Source: Streptomyces sp. NBC_00425 (lineage in GTDB: Bacteria; Actinomycetota; Actinomycetes; Streptomycetales; Streptomycetaceae). Taken from it: DNA of 64,000 nt. The DNA is taken from the NCBI RefSeq assembly GCF_036030735.1, contig NZ_CP107928.1:9486001-9550000 (forward strand), read 5' to 3'. Numbering within the stretch: position 1 is the first letter of the stretch; each line of letters starts with the position of its first letter. Shown here one piece after another: positions 25,271 through 38,700 of this stretch. Both the position numbers and the translations under genes were made by a program. The notes below the pieces were generated by a model. That model did not search any database, was not told the origin of the DNA, and saw only the letters and a list, made by a program, of their open reading frames with translations.

Positions 25271-25287
25271 GGTGCACGATGCGCAAC
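25271..25287. promoter_or_regulatory. Island-type operator upstream of betB
   Basis: GGTGC-ACGATGC-GCAAC, one mismatch to the palindrome, 26 bases before the betB start. A possible promoter TTGACG (25223-25228), 17 bases, CAGGGT lies upstream. Confidence 0.55.
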
Positions 25288-25312
25288 GAATTTCGTTCGG
25301 AAGGCTCGGCGC

Positions 25313-26782
25313 GTGGCAGACCTGTATGTGAATGGCGAATGGCGGGACCCGCTGGCCGGCGGGTGCCGGGAGATCCGATGTCCCGCTGACGGCACGCTCA
25401 CGGCGACCGTCTCGGAAGGGACGCGTCCCGATGCCGAGGCGGCGATCGCCGCGGCCCGGGAGGCTTTCGACGCCGGCCTCTGGCCGCACACCCCCGAGCG
25501 GGAGCGCGGCGCACTGCTGCTGCGCACTGCCGACATCATCGAGCGCGACATCAAGACCTTCGCCCGCGCGGAGTCGCTCGACACCGGCAAGCGGCTCGTG
25601 GAGAGCGAGTACGACATCGCCGACGTCGTCTCGTGCTTCCGATACTACGGCGGGATCGCCGGAACCGACGCGGGCCGCGTGATCGACACCGGCCGCGACG
25701 ACGCCGTCAGCCGGGTCGTCTACGAGCCGATCGGGGTGTGCGCGTTGATCACCCCGTGGAACTATCCGCTGCTGCAGGCGAGTTGGAAGGTCGCCCCGGC
25801 CCTGGCCGCCGGGAACACGATCGTCCTGAAGCCCAGCGAGCTGACCCCCTCGACCTCGATCCTGCTGATGAAGGCGCTCGAGGAGGCCGGCCTCCCGGCC
25901 GGCGCCGCCAACCTCGTGCTCGGCGCCGGTTCCGAGGTCGGCGCACCGCTCTGCGAGGACCCGGCGGTCGACATGGTGTCCTTCACCGGCGGCCTGGCCA
26001 CCGGCAGGGGCGTCATGGCCACCGCCGCCTCGACCGTGAAGAAGGTGGCGCTGGAACTGGGCGGCAAGAACCCCAACGTCGTCTTCGCCGACGCCGACTT
26101 CGAGACGGCCGTGGACTTCGCCCTCACCGCGGTCTTCCTGCACTCGGGCCAGGTGTGCTCGGCCGGGGCCCGGCTGATCGTCGAGGACTGCCTGCACGAC
26201 CGTTTCGTCGACGAGGTCGTCCGCCGGGCCCGGCTGATCCGCCTCGGCGGTCCCTTCGACCCCGAGGCCGAGACCGGGGCGCTGATCTCCGCACAGCACC
26301 TGGCCAAGGTCGAGGAGTACGTCGCGGCGGGCCTCGCCGAAGGCGCCGTCCTGCGCTGCGGCGGGGAACGCCCCGGCGACCCCGCGCTGGCGGGCGGCCA
26401 CTACTACCTGCCCACTGTGCTCGACGAGTGCCGGCAGGACATGCGCGTGGTGCACGAGGAGTCCTTCGGTCCGGTGCTCACCGTGGAGCGCTTCGCCGAC
26501 GAGGACGATGCCGTGCGCATCGCCAACGACACCGAGTACGGACTCGCCGGAGCCGTGTGGACGCAGGACGCCGGCAAGGCCCAGCGGGTCGCCCGGCGGC
26601 TGCGGCACGGCACTGTGTGGATCAACGACTACCACCCCTATGTGCCGCAAGCGGAATGGGGCGGTTTCGGGCATTCGGGCGTGGGCCGGGAGCTGGGACC
26701 GACCGGCCTGAGCGAGTACCGAGAGCCCAAGCACATCTGGCAGAACATCCAACCCCGGCCGCAGCGCTGGTTCAGCGGCTGA
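25313..26782 (+). CDS. betB: Betaine aldehyde dehydrogenase
   Basis: 489 residues from GTG 25313, behind CGGAAGG. Aldehyde dehydrogenase family motifs in order: [20 protein letters not shown] (about 143-162), [23 protein letters not shown] for NAD binding, the general base in [18 protein letters not shown] (Glu near 248), the nucleophile Cys in [19 protein letters not shown] (near 282) and [13 protein letters not shown] (near 383). It would oxidise betaine aldehyde from BetA to glycine betaine. Assignment to BetB rather than a generic aldehyde dehydrogenase rests mainly on the neighbours. The OpuA-type transporter genes follow in the same direction, starting 20 bases later. Confidence 0.85.
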   Translation: MADLYVNGEWRDPLAGGCREIRCPADGTLTATVSEGTRPDAEAAIAAAREAFDAGLWPHTPERERGALLLRTADIIERDIKTFARAESLDTGKRLVESEYDIADVVSCFRYYGGIAGTDAGRVIDTGRDDAVSRVVYEPIGVCALITPWNYPLLQASWKVAPALAAGNTIVLKPSELTPSTSILLMKALEEAGLPAGAANLVLGAGSEVGAPLCEDPAVDMVSFTGGLATGRGVMATAASTVKKVALELGGKNPNVVFADADFETAVDFALTAVFLHSGQVCSAGARLIVEDCLHDRFVDEVVRRARLIRLGGPFDPEAETGALISAQHLAKVEEYVAAGLAEGAVLRCGGERPGDPALAGGHYYLPTVLDECRQDMRVVHEESFGPVLTVERFADEDDAVRIANDTEYGLAGAVWTQDAGKAQRVARRLRHGTVWINDYHPYVPQAEWGGFGHSGVGRELGPTGLSEYREPKHIWQNIQPRPQRWFSG

Positions 26783-26802
26783 ACGCCGAAAGAAGGTCGA
26801 AC

Positions 26803-27891
26803 ATGACCACCCAGACCGAGGTGCCGCAGCGGCGCGGCGCCCCCCAGGACTCGGGTCCCACCCCGGTCATCTCCGTGCGCAATCTGTGGAAGGTGTTCGG
26901 GCCGAAGGCCGACCGGGTGCCGGAGTCCGAGGAGCTGTGCGGTCTCACCCGCCGTGAGCTGATGGACCGCACCGGCTGCACCGCCGCCGTGCGCGACATC
27001 GACTTCGAGGTGGCGCCCGGCGAGGTGTTCGTCGTGATGGGGCTGTCCGGCTCCGGGAAGTCCACCCTGGTGCGATGTCTCACCCGGCTGATCGAGCCCA
27101 CCGCGGGCGAGATCGTCTTCGAGGGCGAGGACATCCGTCAGGCCGACGACAGGCGTCTGCGCGACCTGCGCCGCCGCAAGTTCTCCATGGTCTTCCAGCA
27201 CTTCGGTCTGCTGCCGCACCGCCGGGTGGTCGACAATGTGTCCTTCGGCCTGGAGATCCGCGGCATGGGCAGGGCCGAGCGCGTCAAGCGGGCCCTGGAG
27301 GTCGTCGAGCTGGTCGGCCTCGCCGGCTACGAGAACTCCTATCCCGACCAGCTCTCCGGCGGCATGCAGCAGCGTGTCGGCCTGGCCCGGGCGCTGGCCG
27401 GCGACCCGGACGTGCTCTTCTTCGACGAGCCGTTCTCGGCGCTCGACCCGCTGATCCGCCGCGACATGCAGAACGAGGTCATCCGTCTGCACCACGAGGT
27501 CGGCAAGACGATGGTGTTCATCACCCACGACCTGTCCGAGGCGCTCAAGCTGGGCGACCGGATCCTGATCATGCGTGACGGCAAGACGGTCCAGTGCGGT
27601 ACCGGCGACGAGCTCGTGGGCGCCCCGGCCGACGACTACGTGCGCGAGTTCGTCAAGGACGTGCCCCGCGCCGACGTGCTCACCCTGCGCTGGATCATGC
27701 GCCCGCCGGCCGACGGCGACGCCCTGGACGGCCCCGAGCTGGGCCCGGACGTCGTGGTGCGCGAGGCGACCCGGGCGGTGCTCGCGGCGGACAAGCCCGT
27801 CAAGGTCGTCGAGAACGGCAAGCTGCTCGGCATCGTCGGCGACGAGGAGATCCTCGCCGTGGTCGCCGGACAGGAAGGCGACCTGCGATGA
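26803..27891 (+). CDS. Glycine betaine ABC transporter, ATP-binding protein (OpuAA/ProV type)
   Basis: 362 residues. ABC ATPase elements: Walker [21 protein letters not shown] near residue 80, Q-loop [20 protein letters not shown], signature [20 protein letters not shown] and Walker [21 protein letters not shown], switch His in [10 protein letters not shown]. The N-terminal insertion with [20 protein letters not shown] and the [14 protein letters not shown] start match ProV/OpuAA. The last 90 residues resemble a reduced CBS-type regulatory tail ([20 protein letters not shown]). It energises uptake of betaine or choline. The stop overlaps the permease start (ATGA), so expression is tightly coupled. 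Confidence 0.9.
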   Translation: MTTQTEVPQRRGAPQDSGPTPVISVRNLWKVFGPKADRVPESEELCGLTRRELMDRTGCTAAVRDIDFEVAPGEVFVVMGLSGSGKSTLVRCLTRLIEPTAGEIVFEGEDIRQADDRRLRDLRRRKFSMVFQHFGLLPHRRVVDNVSFGLEIRGMGRAERVKRALEVVELVGLAGYENSYPDQLSGGMQQRVGLARALAGDPDVLFFDEPFSALDPLIRRDMQNEVIRLHHEVGKTMVFITHDLSEALKLGDRILIMRDGKTVQCGTGDELVGAPADDYVREFVKDVPRADVLTLRWIMRPPADGDALDGPELGPDVVVREATRAVLAADKPVKVVENGKLLGIVGDEEILAVVAGQEGDLR

Positions 27892-29906
27892 CCGTAGTCG
27901 TGGAGAAGACCGAGCCGCCAGGGCCACCGGAGAAGACACGGCCCGTCGGGGAGCCGGCCCCGGCCGCAGAACCCCGCAGGATCAGCCGCTCCCTGGTGAT
28001 CGGCGCGATCCTGGTCGTCTGGCTGCTGCTGTTCGCCGTGCTGCGCGGCAAGCAGACCCTCGCGCTCGCGGCGGCGGACCTGACCGATCTGCACCGGTGG
28101 TTCAACGACGTCAACGACTCGATCGGTGCGAACCGCGACTCCAACCCGCTCTTCCTCTACTTCTTCAACGAGATCCGCCTGGTCATCGACAACCTGGTGA
28201 CGTTCGTGCAGGAGCTGATCTCGCAGCCGTCCGGCGCCCGGCCCGTCCCGCAGATCGGCTGGCTCGGGGTCGTCGGCATCGCGGGCTATGTCTCCTGGGC
28301 CTTCGGCAACTGGCGGGTGGCGCTGTTGGCGGTGGCCGGGTTCACCTTCCTCGGGCTGCAGGGCCTGTGGCAGGAGAGCATGGACACCCTGGCGCTGACC
28401 CTGTCCGCGGTCTTCGTGGCGCTGCTGTTCGCGATCCCGCTCGGGGTGTGGGCGGGGCTGTCCGACCGCTTCCACCGGATCATGACTCCTTTCCTGGACT
28501 TCATGCAGACGATGCCGACGTTCGTCTACCTCGCCCCGCTGACGCTGTTCTTCCTCATCGGCGGAGCCTCCGCCAGCATCGCCACGGTGATCTACGCGGC
28601 CCCGCCGGCGATCCGCATCACCGCGCACGCCATCCGGACCGTGCCGGAGACGACGGTGGAGGCGGCCGACTCGCTCGGGGCGACCCGGCGGCAGGCGCTG
28701 GTGAAGGTCCTGCTGCCGATGTCCAAACGGACCGTGGTGATGGGCGTCAACCAGACCATCATGGCCGCCCTGGCCATGGTCACCATCGCCGCCCTGATCG
28801 ACGCCCCGGGCCTCGGCAAGACCGTCGTCCAGGCGCTGCAGTCGCTCGACGTGGGCACGGCCTTCAACGCGGGTCTGTCCATCGTCGTCCTGGCGATCGT
28901 CCTCGACCGGGTCACCACCGCGGCCAGCGTGCGCGAGGAGGAAGCCCGGCGCTCCAAGAACCGGTTCCTCGCCTGGCGCCGCCCGCTGCTCGCCGCGGGC
29001 GCGGCCGTCACGGCCGTCCTGGTCTTCATGTCGCACACCTATCTGTGGGCGGCCGAGTTCCCCGGTGACGGCGGCGTCGGCAGTTCCATCGCGAGGGCGG
29101 CGGACACCACGACGACTTGGGTCCAGGACAACCTGTCGGGCCTCACCAACACTGTCCGCGACCTCATCACCAACGCACTGCTCAACCCCTTCCAGTCGCT
29201 GCTCACCGACTCGCCGTGGTGGCTCGTCGGCGCCGTGCTGATCGCGCTCGGCGTCGTGCTCGGCGGCCGCCGGGCCGGAATCACCACGGCGGTGTGCGTG
29301 GGGCTGCTGGTCGCCACCGGGATGTGGTCGGACAGCATGACGACGCTGGCCTCGACCGTGGTCGCCACCCTTCTCGTGATGCTGCTGGGCGTCGTGTTCG
29401 GCGTGTGGATGGGCCGCAACCGGCTGGTGGACCGCATGCTGCGGCCGAGCCTGGACGCGGCGCAGGTCATGCCGCCGTTCGTCTATCTGGTGCCGTTCCT
29501 CGCGCTGTTCGGCGCGACCCGCTTCACGGCCATCGTCGCCGCCGTCGTCTACGCGGCCCCCGTCGCCATCAAGATCATCGCGGACGGGGTGCGGAACGTG
29601 CCCACGACCACCGTGGAGGCGGCCACCGCCGCCGGGTGCGACACCTGGCAGATCATCACCAAGGTCCAGCTGCCGATGGCACGCAGCGCCCTGACCCTCG
29701 CCACGAACCAGGGCCTGATCTACGTGCTGTCGATGGTTGTGGTGGGCGGCCTGGTAGGCGCGGGCGCCCTCGGCTACGACGTCGTGGCCGGATTCTCGCA
29801 GGGCCAACTGTTCGGGAAGGGGCTCGCCGCAGGGCTCGCCATCGTCCTTCTCGGAGTCATGTTCGACCGCATCACTCAGGCCGCGGCGCGGCGAACCAGC
29901 GCGTAA
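27888..29906 (+). CDS. Glycine betaine ABC transporter permease, tandem-fused
   Basis: 672 residues, more than twice the usual OpuAB/ProW length. Two inner-membrane permease domains follow each other. The first (about 140-345) carries the coupling-helix region [20 protein letters not shown]. The second (about 440-665) carries [20 protein letters not shown]. Each is preceded by several hydrophobic helices, including [12 protein letters not shown] and [13 protein letters not shown]. The first 35 residues are cytosolic and Pro/Glu-rich. A fused chain could form the whole transmembrane pore with a dimer of the ATPase. It overlaps the ATPase gene and is followed after 13 bases by the binding protein. 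Confidence 0.88.
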   Translation: MTVVVEKTEPPGPPEKTRPVGEPAPAAEPRRISRSLVIGAILVVWLLLFAVLRGKQTLALAAADLTDLHRWFNDVNDSIGANRDSNPLFLYFFNEIRLVIDNLVTFVQELISQPSGARPVPQIGWLGVVGIAGYVSWAFGNWRVALLAVAGFTFLGLQGLWQESMDTLALTLSAVFVALLFAIPLGVWAGLSDRFHRIMTPFLDFMQTMPTFVYLAPLTLFFLIGGASASIATVIYAAPPAIRITAHAIRTVPETTVEAADSLGATRRQALVKVLLPMSKRTVVMGVNQTIMAALAMVTIAALIDAPGLGKTVVQALQSLDVGTAFNAGLSIVVLAIVLDRVTTAASVREEEARRSKNRFLAWRRPLLAAGAAVTAVLVFMSHTYLWAAEFPGDGGVGSSIARAADTTTTWVQDNLSGLTNTVRDLITNALLNPFQSLLTDSPWWLVGAVLIALGVVLGGRRAGITTAVCVGLLVATGMWSDSMTTLASTVVATLLVMLLGVVFGVWMGRNRLVDRMLRPSLDAAQVMPPFVYLVPFLALFGATRFTAIVAAVVYAAPVAIKIIADGVRNVPTTTVEAATAAGCDTWQIITKVQLPMARSALTLATNQGLIYVLSMVVVGGLVGAGALGYDVVAGFSQGQLFGKGLAAGLAIVLLGVMFDRITQAAARRTSA

Positions 29907-29919
29907 GGAGCAACTGACC

Positions 29920-30897
29920 ATGGCAAGGCAAGCAAGACGATGGAGAGTCGGCGCGGCCGGCATAGCGGTGCTCGGTCTCACCCTCACCGCCTGCGGCGGC
30001 GCGAAGGTCGGCGACAGTTCCTCGGATGCGGGCGGCTCGGGCAGCTCCGCCAAGTGCGGGGCCTTCAACCTCGCGGTCAACCCGTGGGTCGGCTACGAGG
30101 CCAATGCGGCGGTCATCGCCTACGTCGCGCAGAACGACCTCGGCTGCAAGGTCACCAAGAAGGATCTGAAGGAGGAGATCGCCTGGCAGGGCTTCGGGAC
30201 CGGTGAGGTCGACGCGGTCGTCGAGAACTGGGGTCACGACGACCTGAAGAAGAAGTACATCACCGGCCAGAAGACCGCCGTGGACGCCGGTGCGACCGGA
30301 AACGAAGGCCTGATCGGCTGGTACGTGCCGCCGTGGCTGGCCAAGGAGCACCCGGACATCACCGACTGGAAGAACCTCAACAAATACGCGGCCGAGTTCA
30401 AGACGTCCGAGTCCGGCGGCAAGGGCCAGCTCCTCGACGGCGACCCGTCGTACGTCACCAACGACGAGGCGCTGGTCAAGAACCTGAAGCTGGGCTACAA
30501 GGTCGTGTACGCCGGCAGCGAGACGGCGCTCATCCAGTCCTTCCGCAAGGCCGAGAAGAACAAGGAATGGGTGATCGGCTACTTCTACGAGCCGCAGTGG
30601 TTCATGTCCGAGGTGCCGCTGGTGAAGGTCAAGCTGCCCGACTACAAGGAGGGCTGCGACGCCGACGCCGAGAAGGTCGCCTGCGACTACCCGGTCTACA
30701 AGCTGGACAAGATCGTGGCCAAGAAGTTCGCCGAGTCGGGCAGCCCCGCCTATGACCTGGTGAAGAAGTTCAACTGGACGAACGACGACCAGAACGTCGT
30801 GGCCAAGTACATCGCGGTCGACAAGATGACCCCCGAGGCCGCGGCGAAGAAGTGGGTCGACGCCAACCGCGCCAAGGTGGACGCCTGGATCAAGTAG
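29920..30897 (+). CDS. Glycine betaine-binding lipoprotein (OpuAC/ProX type)
   Basis: 325 residues. A signal peptide ending in the lipobox LTAC (Cys near residue 25) anchors the protein outside the membrane. A Gly/Ser linker follows, then the OpuAC-type binding domain: AVNPWVGYEANAAVIAYVAQ, LKEEIAWQGFGTGEVDAVVE, NWGHDD, GLIGWYVPPWLAKEHPDITD, WVIGYFYEPQWFMSEVPLVK and DDQNVVAKYIAVDKMTPEAA. Several conserved Trp residues (for example GWYVPPW, EPQWF) probably make the aromatic box that binds the quaternary ammonium. It ends the betB-transporter operon, followed by a strong hairpin. Confidence 0.9.
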   Translation: MARQARRWRVGAAGIAVLGLTLTACGGAKVGDSSSDAGGSGSSAKCGAFNLAVNPWVGYEANAAVIAYVAQNDLGCKVTKKDLKEEIAWQGFGTGEVDAVVENWGHDDLKKKYITGQKTAVDAGATGNEGLIGWYVPPWLAKEHPDITDWKNLNKYAAEFKTSESGGKGQLLDGDPSYVTNDEALVKNLKLGYKVVYAGSETALIQSFRKAEKNKEWVIGYFYEPQWFMSEVPLVKVKLPDYKEGCDADAEKVACDYPVYKLDKIVAKKFAESGSPAYDLVKKFNWTNDDQNVVAKYIAVDKMTPEAAAKKWVDANRAKVDAWIK

Positions 30898-30931
30898 CGG
30901 CGCAGACCGGGCGAGGGAAGCCGGTCGGGCC

Positions 30932-30978
30932 ATGCCCGGTGGGCGGCGTGCGCGGGATGCGCGCCGCCCACCGGGCAT
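30932..30978. terminator. Strong hairpin after the transporter operon
   Basis: A perfect 17-bp stem (ATGCCCGGTGGGCGGCG and its complement) with a 13-base loop, 35 bases after the binding-protein stop. Confidence 0.85.
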
Positions 30979-31028
30979 CGCCGTGTCCTGGGCCTGTCGT
31001 CCCCCTGTTTTCCGAGGTCTCGGGACCC

Positions 31029-33573
<2,545 letters not shown>

Positions 33574-33609
33574 TCCCGGCCACGACCGAAGAGGGAAGGA
33601 ACACCGCCG

Positions 33610-34470
33610 GTGAACGCACAGCTGCTCGACGGCAAGGCCACCGCCGCCGACATCCGCCGCGAACTCACGGAGCGCGTGGCCAAGTTGACCGCCACCGGCG
33701 GCCGCCCGCCGGGGCTCGGCACGGTCCTGGTCGGCGACGACCCCGGCAGCCGCGCCTACGTCGGCGGCAAGCACCGCGACTGCGCTCAGGTCGGCATCGC
33801 CTCCATCCGCCGCGACCTGCCCGCCGACGCCACCCAGCAGCAGGTCGAGGACGTGATCGACGAGCTGAACGCCGACCCGGCCTGCACCGGCTACATCGTC
33901 CAGCTCCCGCTGCCACGCCACCTCGACGCCAACGCCGTGCTGGAACGCATGGACCCGGCCAAGGACGCCGACGGACTGCACCCCGTCAACCTCGGCCGGC
34001 TCACCCTCGGCGTCGACGCCCCGCTGCCGTGCACCCCGCGCGGCATCGTCGAACTCCTCCGCCGCCACGGGGTACCGATCGCCGGCGCCCGGGTCTGCGT
34101 GGTCGGCCGGGGCATCACGGTCGGCCGCCCCATCGGCCTGCTGCTCACCCGCCGCTCCGAGAACGCCACCGTGACCCTGTGCCACACCGGCACCAAGGGC
34201 CTGGCCTGGCACACCCGCGAGGCCGACATCGTCATCGCCGCGGCCGGTTCGCCAGGGCTGATCACCAAGGACATGCTGCGCACCGGCGCGGCCGTCCTGG
34301 ACGTCGGCATCACCCGCACCGACCAGGGCCTGGTCGGTGACATCCACCCGGACGCCGCCCAGGTCGCCGGCTGGATCGCGCCGATGCCCGGCGGGGTGGG
34401 CCCCATGACCCGCGCGATGTTGCTGGCCAACGTCGTCGAGGCCGCCGAGAGGAACGCCACCGCCCTATGA
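33610..34470 (+). CDS. folD: Methylenetetrahydrofolate dehydrogenase/cyclohydrolase
   Basis: 286 residues from GTG 33610, behind GGAAGGA. FolD motifs: [20 protein letters not shown] with the catalytic-region Tyr and Lys (about 37-56), [20 protein letters not shown] (about 95-114), [13 protein letters not shown] (Asp near 121), [35 protein letters not shown] for NADP, and [20 protein letters not shown]. It oxidises methylene-THF to methenyl- and formyl-THF, recharging the folate loaded by dimethylglycine and sarcosine oxidases; PurU can then release formate. It is a catabolic paralogue by context, lying between the two oxidase loci. Confidence 0.95.
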   Translation: MNAQLLDGKATAADIRRELTERVAKLTATGGRPPGLGTVLVGDDPGSRAYVGGKHRDCAQVGIASIRRDLPADATQQQVEDVIDELNADPACTGYIVQLPLPRHLDANAVLERMDPAKDADGLHPVNLGRLTLGVDAPLPCTPRGIVELLRRHGVPIAGARVCVVGRGITVGRPIGLLLTRRSENATVTLCHTGTKGLAWHTREADIVIAAAGSPGLITKDMLRTGAAVLDVGITRTDQGLVGDIHPDAAQVAGWIAPMPGGVGPMTRAMLLANVVEAAERNATAL

Positions 34471-34528
34471 ACGCGCACGTCCCCCAGCACCCGCAGTATC
34501 CGTACCTTTCGGAAGACGGAGACGTCCG

Positions 34529-35761
34529 ATGAGCCCCCGCACCCCCGGCGCAGAACTCCCCGAGCACCCTGACTGGCTGTGGCGTGACCCCGAGCCCAGG
34601 AAGTCGTACGACGTAGTGATCGTCGGCGGCGGCGGACACGGCCTGGCCACCGCCCACTATCTGGCGAAGAACCACGGCATCACCAATGTCGCGGTGCTGG
34701 AGAAGGGCTGGCTCGGCGGCGGCAACATGGCCCGCAACACCACGATCATCCGCTCCAACTACCTGTGGGACGAGAGCGCCGGCATCTACGAGCACGCCCT
34801 TAAGCTCTGGGAGGGACTGGAGGAGGAGCTCGACTACCCGATCCTCTTCTCCCAGCGCGGTGTGCTGAACCTCGCGCACAGCCTCCAGGACGTCCGCGAC
34901 AGCGTCCGCCGCGTGGAGGCCAACCGCCTCAACGGGGTGGACGCGGAGTGGCTCGACGCCGACGGCGTCAAGGAAGTCTGCCCGATCGTCAACATCTCGC
35001 AGGACGTGCGCTACCCGGTGCTGGGCGCCACCTACCAGCCGCGCGCCGGCATCGCCAAGCACGACCACGTGGCCTGGGGCCTGGCCCGCTCCGCCGACGC
35101 GGCCGGCATCGACATCATCCAGAACTGCGAGGTCACCGGCCTCGACGTGGTCGACAACCGCGTCGTCGGCGTCCGGACCACACGGGGCCGCATCGCGGCC
35201 GGCAAGGTCGCGCTCTGCTCGGCGGGCCACACCTCGGTCCTCGCCGCCATGGCGGGCATCCAGCTCCCCGTCCAGTCCCATCCGCTGCAGGCCCTGGTCT
35301 CCGAGCTCCTGGAGCCGGTGCACCCGACGGTCGTGATGTCCAACGCCGTCCATGTGTACGTCAGCCAGGCGCACAAGGGCGAGCTGGTGATGGGCGCGGG
35401 CATCGACGCGTACAACTCGTACACCCAGCGCGGCGCGTTCCACATCATCGAGGAGCAGATGGCCGCGGCCCTGGAGCTCTTCCCGATCTTCGCCCGCGCG
35501 CACGTCCTGCGCACCTGGGGCGGCATCGTCGACGTCAGCCCCGACGCCTCGCCGATCATCGGGCTCAGCCCCGTCGACAACCTCTACCTCAACTGCGGCT
35601 GGGGAACGGGCGGTTTCAAGGCCACCCCGGGCGTCGGCTGGGTCTACGCTCACACCATCGCCCACGACACCCCGCACGCCCTCAACGCCCCCTTCTCGCT
35701 CGACCGTTTCACCACCGGCGCGCTCGTCGACGAGCACGGCGCGGCCGCGGTGGCCCACTAG
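34529..35761 (+). CDS. soxB: Sarcosine oxidase beta subunit
   Basis: 410 residues. FAD motif [20 protein letters not shown] (about 30-49), [40 protein letters not shown] where H178 aligns with the His that binds FMN covalently in heterotetrameric enzymes, and the C-terminal FAD contact [20 protein letters not shown]. The subunit holds the sarcosine-oxidising FAD site and shares the FMN site with the alpha subunit. It is followed after 11 bases by soxD. Upstream, a 58-base gap separates it from folD without an obvious promoter, so it is probably in the dimethylglycine oxidase operon. Confidence 0.93.
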   Translation: MSPRTPGAELPEHPDWLWRDPEPRKSYDVVIVGGGGHGLATAHYLAKNHGITNVAVLEKGWLGGGNMARNTTIIRSNYLWDESAGIYEHALKLWEGLEEELDYPILFSQRGVLNLAHSLQDVRDSVRRVEANRLNGVDAEWLDADGVKEVCPIVNISQDVRYPVLGATYQPRAGIAKHDHVAWGLARSADAAGIDIIQNCEVTGLDVVDNRVVGVRTTRGRIAAGKVALCSAGHTSVLAAMAGIQLPVQSHPLQALVSELLEPVHPTVVMSNAVHVYVSQAHKGELVMGAGIDAYNSYTQRGAFHIIEEQMAAALELFPIFARAHVLRTWGGIVDVSPDASPIIGLSPVDNLYLNCGWGTGGFKATPGVGWVYAHTIAHDTPHALNAPFSLDRFTTGALVDEHGAAAVAH

Positions 35762-35772
35762 GGAGCCCAACC

Positions 35773-38700
35773 ATGCTGCTCATCCCCTGCCCGTGGTGCG
35801 GGCCCCGCGACGAGGCCGAGTTCCACTACGGTGGCCAGGCCCACGTGGCCTACCCCGAGACCCCCTCCGCCCTCCATGACGAGGAGTGGGCCCGCTACCT
35901 CTTCTTCCGCGACAACACCAAGGGCCCCTTCGCCGAGCGCTGGAGCCACGCGGCGGGCTGCCGCCGCTGGTTCAACGCGGTCCGCGATACCTCGACGAAC
36001 GAGATCCTGTCGGTGTACCGCTCGGGCGAGGACCGCCCGGAAACCCCGGAACCGAGGCCGGCGATCTCGGCTGCGCCTCTTGACGCCGGTCGGGATGTCC
36101 TAGCCCGTACGGGGGTCCCCCCTCTGGGGGAGCTTGAGGGCGAGGCCGTTCAGGCCGAAGGGGGGGCCTGGGGCGCAGCCCGCACGGACGGGACGTGCAG
36201 GAGCGGAGGCGAGACGACCCAGCCGTACCGTCACCCCACCCGAGGCCGCATCGACCGCGACACCCTCCTCACCTTCACCTTCGACGGCACGGAGTACCAG
36301 GGCCACCGAGGCGACACCCTCGCCTCCGCCCTCCTCGCCAACGGCGTCATCCAGGCGGGCACCAGCATCAAGCTCGGCCGCCCCCGAGGCGTCTTCTCCG
36401 CCGGCGTCGAGGAACCCAACGCCGTCATCCAGATCGAGGCCCCGTTCCCCGAGCCGATGCTCCCCGCGACCACCGTCGAGCTCTACGACGGCCTGGTCGC
36501 CACCAGCCTCCCCGGCCAGGGCCGCCTCGCCAACGAACCCGACCCGGCCCGCTACGACGCCGTGCACGCGCACTGCGACCTCCTGGTCGTGGGCGCGGGC
36601 CCGGCAGGCCTCGCCGCCGCAGCGGCGGCGGCGAACAGCGGCGCCCGCGTCATCCTCGCCGACGACCAGCCGGAGCTCGGCGGCAGCCTCCTCGGCACCG
36701 CCGAACACCTCGACTGGGTGGGGGAGACCGCCGACCTGCTCGACGCCGCCCCGGAGGTCCGGGTCCTGCGCCGTACGACCGTCTTCGGCTACTACGACGA
36801 CAACCACCTCCTCGCCGTGGAGCGCCGCACCAACCACCTCGGCGGCGCGGCCCCCGAGAACGTCTCCCGGGAACGCGTCTGGCGCATCCGCGCCCGCCGC
36901 GTCGTCCTCGCCACCGGCGCCCACGAACGCTCGCTGGCCTTCGCGGACAACGACCGCCCCGGCGTGATGCTGGCCTCCTCGGCGCGCACCCACGTCAACC
37001 GCCACGGGGCCCTGCCCGGCCGCCACGCGGTCGTGTTCACCACCAACGACAGTGCCTACGCGGCGTCCCTGGACCTCGCCTCGGCAGGCCTGGCCGTCGC
37101 GGCGATCGTCGACACCCGCCCCGAACCGGGGGAGTGGGCCGAGCGCGCCACGGCCGCCGGCATCGAGGTCCTGGCGGGGCACGCCGTCACCGGCACGCAG
37201 GGCGGGTCCCGCCTCACCGCCGTGACCGTCGCCCCGTACGGCGAGTCCGCCGGGCGGCGGGAGTTCGCCGCCGACCTGCTGCTGGTCTCGGGCGGCTGGA
37301 ACCCTGCGGCGCACCTGTTCAGCCAGTCCGGCGGCAAGCTGCGCCACGACGAGACGCTGGGCTCCTTCGTGCCCGACACCGGTCGCCAGGCCGTCGAGGT
37401 GGTGGGCAGCGCGAGCGGTGTCCTCGACCCGGCCGCCGTCCTCGCCCAGGGCGCCGCCGCCGGCGCCCGCGCGATCGAGGCCGAGGGGTACACGCCCCTG
37501 GAGCCGCGCCTCCCCGCCGTGGCGGCGCAGCCGCGGCCGACACCGGCGATGCATGTGTACGTCGTCCCGGGCGAGTCGGACGCTCCCCGGTTCGTCGACC
37601 TCCAGCGTGACGTCACGGTGGCCGATCTGGCCCGCGCGACCGGCGCCGGTCTGCGCTCGGTGGAGCACACCAAGCGGTACACCACGGCTGGCACCGCCAA
37701 CGATCAGGGCAAGACCTCGGGTGTGCTGGCGAGCGGGGCCGTCGCCGAACTGCTCGGCGTGGACGTCTCGGCCCTCGGCACGACCACCTTCCGCCCGCCG
37801 TACACCCCGGTCTCGTTCGCCGCCCTCGCGGGCCGCGACCGGGGCGTGCTGAGCGACCCGGTCCGCACGACCGCGCTCCACGAGTGGCATGTCGGGCACG
37901 GGGCGCTGTTCGAGAACGTCGGCCAGTGGAAGCGTCCCTGGTACTACCCGCAGGACGGCGAGGACATGGAGGCCGCGGTGCTGCGCGAGTGCGCCGCGAC
38001 CCGCGAGGGCGTGGGCTTCATGGACGCCTCCACCCTCGGCAAGATCGACGTGCAGGGCCCGGACGCCGGTGTCTTCCTCGACCGGCTCTACACCAACATG
38101 ATGAGCACCCTGAAGGTCGGCATGATCCGCTACGGCGTCATGTGCCGCCCCGACGGCATGGTCTTCGACGACGGCACGGTCATCCGGGTCGACCGGGACC
38201 GCTTCCTGGTCACCACGACGACCGGCAACGCGGCCGCCGTGCTCGACTGGATGGAGGAGTGGCTCCAGACGGAGTGGCCCGAACTCAAAGTCCACTGCAC
38301 CTCTGTGACCGAACAGTGGGCCACGGTCGCCCTGGTCGGTCCGAGGTCTCGTGAGGTGCTCGGCTCCCTCGCACCGGGGCTCGCCGTCGCCAACGAGGAC
38401 TTCCCGTTCATGGCCTGGCGCGAGACGACCGTCGCGGGCATCGAGGCCCGGGTCTGCCGGATCAGCTTCTCCGGTGAACTGGCCTACGAGATCAACGTGT
38501 CGCCGTGGGAGGCCCTCGCCCTGTGGGAGGCCCTGTACGAGGCCGGCGCCCCGTACGGCATCACCCCGTACGGCACCGAGACCATGCACGTCCTGCGCGC
38601 CGAGAAGGGCTACCCGATCATCGGCCAGGACACCGACGGCACGGTCACCCCGCAGGACCTCGGCATGAGCTGGGCGGTCTCCAAGAAGAAGCCCGACTTC

